A DNA stretch of 48,818 nt from Lachnospiraceae bacterium. Lineage in GTDB: Bacteria; Bacillota; Clostridia; Lachnospirales; Lachnospiraceae. The translations under genes were made by a program, and so were the position numbers. The stretch covers positions 1 through 48,818 of the forward strand of contig JAJQHZ010000035.1 of the NCBI GenBank assembly GCA_021199475.1. Reading direction: 5' to 3'. Each line of letters opens with the position of its first letter. Position 1 is the first letter of the stretch. Below are positions 8,450-15,282 of the stretch, piece by piece. A model generated the notes under the pieces. The model was not told the DNA's origin and did no database searches. It saw nothing but the letters and a program-made list of their open reading frames with translations.

Positions 8450-8776
8450 ATGCAGTTTTTTACATGTATTTTGCTGGGCTTTCTGGTGGTCTGCGCGATT
8501 TCGGTCAGCCTCTCGAAAAGCCTGCTGAATTCAATTTTGATTTATATGTCCTACAGCCTTGTGATGTCGATCATCTGGATCGTACTGGAATCGCCGGATC
8601 TGGCGATTACAGAGGCAGCGGTCGGCGCGGGCGTGACGAGTATTCTGTTTTTCCTTACGCTGAAAAAAATCCGTGCGATCGTGGATGAGAATAAGGATGA
8701 GAAGGACGGCGGAATGTCGGACGCCGTGCGCAGGGAGATGGAGGAGGAGTCGAAGGGAGGCGAGGAGAATGAGTAG
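8450..8776 (+). CDS. DUF4040/MbhD-like antiporter subunit
   Basis: Small membrane protein of 108 residues with three helices. The segment ESPDLAITEAAVGAGVTSILF is the hallmark of the DUF4040 domain, which in bacterial MrpA forms part of the C-terminal region and in archaeal Mbh is a separate subunit, MbhD. ATG at this position follows AGGAGG by seven bases; the GTG six bases earlier overlaps the previous stop and is less likely. The tail is charged. The gene overlaps the next by eight bases. Role: part of the ion-conducting bridge between E/F/G/B/C subunits and the large antiporter subunits. Confidence 0.85.
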   Translation: MQFFTCILLGFLVVCAISVSLSKSLLNSILIYMSYSLVMSIIWIVLESPDLAITEAAVGAGVTSILFFLTLKKIRAIVDENKDEKDGGMSDAVRREMEEESKGGEENE

Positions 8777-9734
8777 AAAGCGATCGCAGGAGGAATATCA
8801 GAAAACACTGTCCGGGCGGCTTCATTCGTGGCTGTACGGTACACAGGATTCGTTCCTTGACCGGGTCGAGATGAAGCCGCAGACGCCGTTAGAGGAGGAT
8901 CCGGAGAAACGCCGCGCTTATAATGAAGAAAAACAGGCGCGTGTGACGAGATGGGTCTACGATAATAGGCGGAACCGGGATGTGCGTGTGTTTCGGACTC
9001 TTTATCGGCTCGGTGCGGCGCTGTTCTGCGTGTTTTTGCTGCTGACCCTGCTGACGGCGGTGTCGTGGCTGCCGACCGAGGGCGTGGAAGACCGGCCGGT
9101 GAACAACGAGGTCTCTGCGCGGTACATAGAAAATGGTCTGCAGGAGACCGGAGCGGTTAATATTGTGACGGGCATGATTCTGGATTATCGTGCGTTTGAT
9201 ACGCTGGGCGAGTCGCATGTGCTGTTCGCCGCGACGATGACGGTCCTGATTCTGCTGCGGCTGGACCGCGATAAGGATAAGAAGCAGCAGCACGCGGACG
9301 ACCGCGTCTATGAGCCGAAGAACGATGTGATTCTTCAGACAGCCGCGAAGATTCTGGTGCCGCCGATTTTTATTTTTGGTATTTACGTCATTCTCTGCGG
9401 ACATCTGGGGCCGGGCGGCGGATTTTCCGGCGGCGCGGTGATTGGCGCGGGTCTGATTCTGTATGTGAATGCGTTTGGGTTCGAGAAGACGGAACGCTTC
9501 TTCACGGCGAAGACCTATAAGGTTTCGAGCTTTTGCGCGCTGGCCTGCTATTCTCTTTCCAAGTGCTATTCGTTTTATACCGGAGCGAATGGGATTGAGA
9601 GTGTGATTCCGCTGGGGACGCCGGGCGCGATTTTGAGCAGCGGCCTGATCTTTGTCCTGAATATCTGCGTCGGTATCGTGGTAGCCGGTACGATGTATAC
9701 GTTCTATGCGATGTTCCGGAAGGGAGGCTATTAA
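8769..9734 (+). CDS. MbhE-like and MrpB domain fusion protein
   Basis: 321 residues combining two normally separate units. The first (about residues 80-165) resembles MbhE or the end of MrpA: one helix, then NIVTGMILDYRAFDTLGE and a helix ending TVLILL. The second (about 190-320) is MrpB/MnhB: LVPPIFIFGIYVILCGHLGPGGGFSGG, with four helices. A charged N-terminal segment of about 75 residues precedes them, including YNEEKQARVTRWVYDNRRNR. The ATG lies inside the previous gene after GGCGAGGAG. In archaeal Mbh these are MbhE and MbhF; here they form one polypeptide, without any sign of a frameshift. Confidence 0.85.
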   Translation: MSRKRSQEEYQKTLSGRLHSWLYGTQDSFLDRVEMKPQTPLEEDPEKRRAYNEEKQARVTRWVYDNRRNRDVRVFRTLYRLGAALFCVFLLLTLLTAVSWLPTEGVEDRPVNNEVSARYIENGLQETGAVNIVTGMILDYRAFDTLGESHVLFAATMTVLILLRLDRDKDKKQQHADDRVYEPKNDVILQTAAKILVPPIFIFGIYVILCGHLGPGGGFSGGAVIGAGLILYVNAFGFEKTERFFTAKTYKVSSFCALACYSLSKCYSFYTGANGIESVIPLGTPGAILSSGLIFVLNICVGIVVAGTMYTFYAMFRKGGY

Positions 9735-9903
9735 AGATGAAGCTTTTGGGGCCTGCCGGAAGGCACGATTCGTTGATAATTGGAAATTCAAAGGAGAAAG
9801 TGCCGGAGAATGTTTTGGTTCGGAAGGGAGGCTATTGATGATGAATTGTTTATTGGCCTGCCCGATGGCGATTTGTTTCGGAAAGGGGATGCTGAATTAT
9901 GAA
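9716..9903 (+). repeat. Three degenerate copies of a ribosome-site/start segment
   Basis: The junction TTCCGGAAGGGAGGCTAT followed by ATGAA recurs: at 9714-9741 (end of the MrpB fusion), at 9819-9845, and in weaker form at 9877-9903, where it provides the true mrpC start. Between copies lie two tiny frames (33 and 28 codons), the first ending in the same RKGGY as the upstream protein. This looks like local duplication of a translation start region. I do not claim that the small frames are genes. Confidence 0.5.
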
Positions 9904-10276
9904 TCTTTCCAATCTGTTAAATAATTATGAGGAAGCGGTTGCGATGCTGCTGTTTGTGATTGGATTTTCCAATCTGCTTCTGCAGCCGAACCTGATCAAG
10001 AAAATCATTGGCATGAACATTATGGATACGGCCGTCTATCTGTTTCTTGCGCTTAAGGGCTATATTGACGGGCACAAGGCGCCGATTGTGGTGGACGGGG
10101 TGCAGAGCACGGACGCGTATATCAACCCGATTCCGAGCGGACTGGTGCTGACCGGCATCGTCGTTTCCGTCTCCGTCTCGGCTCTGATGCTGTCGCTGAC
10201 CATCCGCCTGTACCGCCGGTACCACACGCTGAATCTTGACGAGATTTCCACGCAGCTGAAAAAGGAGGATTTGTGA
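9899..10276 (+). CDS. mrpC: Antiporter subunit C (MrpC/MnhC, NuoK-like)
   Basis: Membrane subunit of 125 residues with three helices, homologous to NuoK of complex I. The segments LLLQPNLIKKIIGMNIMDTAVYLFLA and the loop DAYINPIPSGLVLTGIVVSVSVSALML are typical of MrpC. GAAAGGGGATGCTGAATT precedes the ATG. Its stop overlaps the next start in TGATG. In the complex it lies next to the B subunit and contributes to the central proton or sodium path. Confidence 0.92.
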   Translation: MNLSNLLNNYEEAVAMLLFVIGFSNLLLQPNLIKKIIGMNIMDTAVYLFLALKGYIDGHKAPIVVDGVQSTDAYINPIPSGLVLTGIVVSVSVSALMLSLTIRLYRRYHTLNLDEISTQLKKEDL

Positions 10277-11781
10277 TGGCTTTTGTTCAGAATTTTCCTT
10301 TTCTGACCATTATTCTGGCGCTGTTTTCCGGCCCTTTATGTTCCGTCCTGAAAAGCAAGGCGGCAAAGTGGGTCAATACGATTGTTCTTACGCTGATTCT
10401 TCTGATGTCCTGCGCGGTGCTTGTCTTCACCCTGCAGACCGGGGAGGCCTATGTTTATCAGATGGGGCATTTCTCCGCGCCGTGGGGCAATGAGATCCGG
10501 GTCGGCGTGCTTGAGGCATTCATGGCTGTGTTTTTCTGCATCGTCATGCTGCTGTGCATGCTTGGCGGAAGGCGGGAGCTCGCCGAAGAGGTGGAGGAGA
10601 CGAAGCAGAATCTCTATTACGTGATGGTCGGCCTGCTTCTGTCATCGCTGCTCGCACTGATTTATACGAATGACCTGTTCACGGCTTACGTGTTTGTGGA
10701 GATTAATACGATTTCGGCCTGCGGACTGATTATGATCCGCCAGAGCGGCCGTGCGATCGAGGCGGCGACGCGGTATATGATCATGAGCCTCCTGGGCTCC
10801 GGTCTGCTGCTGATGGGCATCTGTTATCTGTACGATCTGACCGGACATCTGCTGATGAGCAACATCAAGGAGCAGGTGGCGGTTCTGGCGGCGACCGGCG
10901 AGTATCACATTCCGCTGCTGATTTCTATCACACTGATGGTGGTCGGCCTCGCGATCAAAAGTGCGCTGTTTCCGTTCCACTCCTGGGTGCCGGACGCCTA
11001 CGGCTACTCGACGCTCTCGTCGGCCGCGATTTTATCCTCCCTTGTCTCCAAGGGATATATCTTTCTCGTCGTGAAGATTTTCTATCGCGTGATTGGATTT
11101 GATGTGATCCGCGAGAGCAAGGTCATCAATGTGCTGTTTGTGTTTGGCGTGCTGGGGATGATTTTCGGGTCAGTCAATGCGATCCGGGAAAACAACATCC
11201 GCCGGATGATCGCCTGGTCCTCAGTGGCGCAGATTGGCTACATTTATATGGGCTTCGGACTGGGAACGACGGCGGGAATCATCGCCAGCCTGTTTCATAT
11301 CCTGAGCCATTCAGCAACAAAATCCATGCTGTTCGTCTCGGCCTCGGGGCTGACGGATGTCTCGAACCACGATACGGATTTCTTCGGGCTGACCGGCGCC
11401 GGATACCGGAACAAAATCGCGGGCGTCGCGTTTTCCGCTGGATCACTTTCGATGGTCGGCATTCCGCTGTTTTCCGGCTTTATCTCAAAGGTGCTGTTCG
11501 CGTCGGCGGCCTATGAGACCTCGGGCAAGCTGATTCCGGCGATGATTGCGCTGGCATTGAGTACGCTGCTGAACGCGATCTATTTTATGAAGACCGTCAT
11601 CCGCATTTATACGCCGTCGCATCGCGCAGGCATTGTGACGGATACGCGGGTGATCACGATTAAGGAGCAGCCGCAGAAGGCATTGATTCTGGTGCTGTTT
11701 GTCGCGCTGAATATCGGCCTGGGCCTGGGGTCGCAGCCGATTGTGAATATGCTGACACAGGGGCTGGAGATGTTTGGGTGA
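10276..11781 (+). CDS. Large antiporter subunit 1 (MrpD/NuoN-like, MbhH position)
   Basis: Proton-antiporter membrane domain (Proton_antipo_M), 501 residues, about 14 helices. Functional residues are present: Glu in helix 5 (YVFVEINTIS), Lys in helix 7 (GLAIKSALFPFHSWVPDAY) and the helix 12 segment VGIPLFSGFISKVLF, whose late Lys takes part in proton transfer. AAAGGAGG lies seven bases before the ATG; an overlapping GTG one codon earlier is the alternative. By position it equals MrpD or MbhH. It is the first of four related large subunits in a row, presumably each able to move an ion. Confidence 0.9.
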   Translation: MAFVQNFPFLTIILALFSGPLCSVLKSKAAKWVNTIVLTLILLMSCAVLVFTLQTGEAYVYQMGHFSAPWGNEIRVGVLEAFMAVFFCIVMLLCMLGGRRELAEEVEETKQNLYYVMVGLLLSSLLALIYTNDLFTAYVFVEINTISACGLIMIRQSGRAIEAATRYMIMSLLGSGLLLMGICYLYDLTGHLLMSNIKEQVAVLAATGEYHIPLLISITLMVVGLAIKSALFPFHSWVPDAYGYSTLSSAAILSSLVSKGYIFLVVKIFYRVIGFDVIRESKVINVLFVFGVLGMIFGSVNAIRENNIRRMIAWSSVAQIGYIYMGFGLGTTAGIIASLFHILSHSATKSMLFVSASGLTDVSNHDTDFFGLTGAGYRNKIAGVAFSAGSLSMVGIPLFSGFISKVLFASAAYETSGKLIPAMIALALSTLLNAIYFMKTVIRIYTPSHRAGIVTDTRVITIKEQPQKALILVLFVALNIGLGLGSQPIVNMLTQGLEMFG

Positions 11782-11836
11782 TGGGCGTTTGCGGTCTGCA
11801 GATGGAGCGTTTGTATACATAGATGGGAGGACAAAA

Positions 11837-13489
11837 ATGGGCATTTGGATTTTGATTCCGGTGTTTCTGCCGGTAATTGTGGGCGTGCTTTATCTTATGC
11901 CTTTCAAAAAGGATGAGTTTGGCGACGGCGACAAGGAGAGCCTTGACAGGCTGCACAGGCTGACTGCAGTGGTGATGGTGGTCAGTGCCGCGTTGGCGCT
12001 TCTGGCGGCCTGGAGCGGCGAGAACAGCTACACCTGGTTTGAGCTGATGGAGGGGATACCGATTTATTTCCAGATTGACGGGATCAGCCGGTTATTTGTG
12101 ACGGTCTTCAGCATTGCCTGGGTGCTGGTCTGCTTTTATTCATTTACTTATATGGGGCATGAGGGAAACGAGCGGCGGTTCTTCGGATTTTACCTGATTG
12201 TCTATGGTGTGTTGGTGGCGCTCTGCTTTGCGGGGAATCTGGTCACGCTCTATCTGTTCTATGAGCTGATGACGCTGACCTCGATGCCGATGGTGCTGCA
12301 TTCCGGATCACGCGAGTCGATCATGGCGGCACTGAAATATCTGTTTTATTCGATGTGCGGCGCATATCTCGGACTGTTTGCGATTTTCTTCTTATACAAA
12401 TACTGTGATTCGATCACGTTTACGGCCGGTGGTACCCTGAACCTCGCGCTCGCGCAGGGGCATACGGGAATCCTGCTGGCGGCGGTGATGGCTGCGCTGA
12501 TCGGCTTCGGCGCGAAGGCCGGTATGTTCCCGCTGCACGCGTGGCTGCCCACGGCGCATCCGGTCGCGCCCGCGCCTGCTTCGGCGGTGCTCTCTGGTAT
12601 CATTGCAAAGGCCGGTGTGCTGTCGATCATCCGCGTGATGTTCTACATCGTGGGCGCGGATTTCATCCGGGGTACCTGGGTGCAGACCGCCTGGATGACC
12701 CTTTCTCTGCTCACGGTATTCATGGGCTCGATGCTCGCGTTCCGGGAAAAGGTATTCAAAAAACGGCTGGCGTATTCAACAGTCAGTCAGGTTTCGTATA
12801 TTCTGTTTGGCCTTTCGGTGCTCTCACCGACCGGGATGGAGGGCGCTCTGCTGCACGTGGTGTTTCACGCGTTTATCAAGTGTGCGCTGTTCCTGACTGC
12901 TGGTATCTTTATTTTCCAGGCGGGCTATTCCCGGGTCGATCAGCTGGAGGGCATCGGCAAAAAGATGCCGAAGACGCTCTGGTGCTTCACATTTGCGTCG
13001 CTGGCGCTGGTCGGCATTCCGCCCGCGAGCGGGTTCATCAGCAAATGGTATCTGGCGCAGGGCGCGCTGGAAGCAGAAATCGGCGTGTTCCGCTGGGTCG
13101 GCCCGGCCATCCTGCTGTTAAGTGCGCTGCTGACCGCGGGGTATCTGCTCTCAATCGTGACAAACGGGTTCTTCCCGAAGGTAAAGGATGCCGTTCACGG
13201 GGCTGTCGTCGCGAAAGCCTCGTCTGCGTCAGATGTGGTGCAGGAATCGGCTGCGGCAGTGGCTGTCGGCGCGGGTCATGGAATGGATATGACAAAGGCT
13301 GCTGATGCGGTGCAGGAATCGGCTTCGGATGGAGCGGACGCCCATCATGCATCCGGAGGAGAGATCACAGAGGCGCCTCTCGGCATGCTGATTCCGCTTG
13401 CGATTTTCGCAGCACTGTCGATTCTGCTCGGCGTTTTCCCGAACCCGCTGATCCAATTTGTGAGCGGGATTGCGGCGACGGTGCTTTAA
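11837..13489 (+). CDS. Large antiporter subunit 2 (NuoM/MrpA-N-like)
   Basis: Proton-antiporter membrane domain, 550 residues. It has Glu in FYELMTLTSMPMVL, Lys in GFGAKAGMFPLHAWLPTAHPVAPAP, and a helix-12 motif VGIPPASGFISKWYLAQG. The ATG follows ATGGGAGGACAAAA; upstream in-frame codons lie in the spacer and lack family similarity. Between the last two helices is a polar insertion of about 60 residues with an internal duplication (ASDVVQESAAA and AADAVQESASD) rich in Ala, Ser and Asp. The insertion should face a loop and need not impair transport. The LHAWLPTAHPVAPAPAS stretch is most like MrpA and NuoL. Confidence 0.9.
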   Translation: MGIWILIPVFLPVIVGVLYLMPFKKDEFGDGDKESLDRLHRLTAVVMVVSAALALLAAWSGENSYTWFELMEGIPIYFQIDGISRLFVTVFSIAWVLVCFYSFTYMGHEGNERRFFGFYLIVYGVLVALCFAGNLVTLYLFYELMTLTSMPMVLHSGSRESIMAALKYLFYSMCGAYLGLFAIFFLYKYCDSITFTAGGTLNLALAQGHTGILLAAVMAALIGFGAKAGMFPLHAWLPTAHPVAPAPASAVLSGIIAKAGVLSIIRVMFYIVGADFIRGTWVQTAWMTLSLLTVFMGSMLAFREKVFKKRLAYSTVSQVSYILFGLSVLSPTGMEGALLHVVFHAFIKCALFLTAGIFIFQAGYSRVDQLEGIGKKMPKTLWCFTFASLALVGIPPASGFISKWYLAQGALEAEIGVFRWVGPAILLLSALLTAGYLLSIVTNGFFPKVKDAVHGAVVAKASSASDVVQESAAAVAVGAGHGMDMTKAADAVQESASDGADAHHASGGEITEAPLGMLIPLAIFAALSILLGVFPNPLIQFVSGIAATVL

Positions 13490-13647
13490 GAGAATGACTG
13501 CGACGGAGGACCGTTTGAGAGTCTGGTTTGGGTTACGAATATCAGCCATGCCTGAGGCAGAGTACGCAGCGCAGGTGTGGAAGGTAACGGCTGTAACTGT
13601 GTAGGTACTGAACAGTTACTAACGACTATGGAAAGGAGAAGAACGGG
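13490..13647 (+). other. Spacer between antiporter subunits 2 and 3
   Basis: 158 bases without a gene, promoter or hairpin I can support. It ends with GAAAGGAGAAG, the ribosome site of the next subunit. Spacers of over 100 bases between the last three subunits contrast with overlapping frames in the first half of the operon. Confidence 0.5.
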
Positions 13648-15147
13648 ATGAGTTCCATTTTTCTGGCCGTTGTGGTTCTGTTTCCGATTGTGGGCGGCGC
13701 TCTGATTCCGCTGCTCCCGTTTCGCAGCAGAGCGCAGATGATGGTTTATACAGAGGGTGTCGTATTGCTGAATTCCATCCTTGCGATTGCACTCTTGCTG
13801 AATCGCCCGGCGGGAGAGTTTGTGCTGCTTCGGTTTACAAGCAATCTGACATTAAGCTTCCGGATAGACGGACTGGGAACCGTGTTTGCCGGATTGATCT
13901 CAGTGCTGTGGCCGCTTGCGACGCTGTATGCGTTTGAATATATGAAGCATGAGGAGCATGAGAAATTTTTCTTCATGTTTTATACGATTACCTTTGGCAT
14001 CACGATGGGAATCGCGCTTGCAGAGGACATCGTGACCATGTATTGTTTCTATGAAATGCTTACGCTCGTGACGCTGCCGCTGGTGATCCATACGCTGACA
14101 CGCGAGGCAGTCCTGGCCGGCCGCACGTATCTGTATTATTCTCTCGGAGGCGCGGCGTTTGCATTTATCGGTGTGATTTTTATCCTGATTTACGGCACTT
14201 CGCCGGAATTTGTGGCGGGCGGTGTGCTGGATCTGGCGAAAATCGGCGACCGGACGAATCTGCTTTTGCTCATTTATGTGCTGTGCTTTTTTGGCTTTAG
14301 TGTGAAGGCGGCGATGTTCCCCTTCTCGGGCTGGCTGCCAAAAGCCGGGGTGGCGCCGACTCCGGTCACCGCGCTGCTGCATGCGGTGGCGGTCGTAAAG
14401 GCGGGCGCATTTGCAACCATGCGCATCACATACTACAGCTTCGGAACCGAGTTTCTGCGCGGCACCTGGGCACAGACTGCGGTGCTGATTCCGATCATTA
14501 TTACGATTGTATATGGCTGCAGCCGGGCGCTCAAGGAGACGCATTTGAAGCGCCGCCTGGCCTGGTCTACGGTAAGCAACCTGTCCTACATCCTGTTTGG
14601 CACGGCGCTGATGACGCCGCTCGGGCTGGTCGGGGCGCTCTGCCACATGATCTGCCACGCAGTCATCAAAATCTGTTCGTTCTTCTGCGCCGGTGCTGTC
14701 ATCTGCCAGAGCGGCAGGGAATACATCCACCAGCTGGATGGCCTGGGAAAGAAAATGCCGAAAACCTTCGTAATTTTCACCATCTCCGGGCTGGCGCTGA
14801 TGGGCGTGCCGGGACTGGCCGGGTTCATCAGCAAATGGAACCTGGTGAAGGCTGCGCTTGACAGTACGCATCCGCTGGCCGTCGTCGGGGTGGCTGCGCT
14901 GATGATCTCCGCGCTTCTCACCGCAATCTATATGCTGACCATCAGTGTGCGGGCGTTCGTTCTGAATGCTCCCTCGGAGACGAAAAACACAGCGGAGCAT
15001 AAGATCGTACCATATGAGGAGGTCCGTGATCCGGGCTGGATGATGCTGCTGCCGCTTGTGTTGTTTATCGCAGCGATGGTGGTGATCGGATTACATCCGG
15101 AACCGCTGATTGACGCGTTTACGCAGATTGCTTCCGCTCTGAGCTGA
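13648..15147 (+). CDS. Large antiporter subunit 3 (NuoM/MrpD-like)
   Basis: Proton-antiporter membrane domain, 499 residues, about 14 helices. Key motifs: Glu in FYEMLTLVTLPLVIH, Lys in GFSVKAAMFPFSGWLPKAGVAPTPVTAL, and the helix-12 segment MGVPGLAGFISKWNLVKAAL. Compared with subunits 2 and 4 the helix-7 region reads PFSGWLPKA instead of PLHxWLPxAHP, so it is a distinct paralogue rather than a recent duplicate. Supported by AAAGGAGAAGAACGGG upstream. Charge-carrying residues are retained, so it should be functional as an ion-translocating unit. Confidence 0.9.
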   Translation: MSSIFLAVVVLFPIVGGALIPLLPFRSRAQMMVYTEGVVLLNSILAIALLLNRPAGEFVLLRFTSNLTLSFRIDGLGTVFAGLISVLWPLATLYAFEYMKHEEHEKFFFMFYTITFGITMGIALAEDIVTMYCFYEMLTLVTLPLVIHTLTREAVLAGRTYLYYSLGGAAFAFIGVIFILIYGTSPEFVAGGVLDLAKIGDRTNLLLLIYVLCFFGFSVKAAMFPFSGWLPKAGVAPTPVTALLHAVAVVKAGAFATMRITYYSFGTEFLRGTWAQTAVLIPIIITIVYGCSRALKETHLKRRLAWSTVSNLSYILFGTALMTPLGLVGALCHMICHAVIKICSFFCAGAVICQSGREYIHQLDGLGKKMPKTFVIFTISGLALMGVPGLAGFISKWNLVKAALDSTHPLAVVGVAALMISALLTAIYMLTISVRAFVLNAPSETKNTAEHKIVPYEEVRDPGWMMLLPLVLFIAAMVVIGLHPEPLIDAFTQIASALS

Positions 15148-15282
15148 CAAATGTCAGTAGCGTTTGATGTGCGGTGACAGCAATCGTTTACGCCTGCGCA
15201 GCGTGTGGGATAAGCTTCCTGGCTGTGCGGGGGATTGTATAAGAATGAGTTCGTTTGATTCAGGGTATGGAGGAAGAAAACG

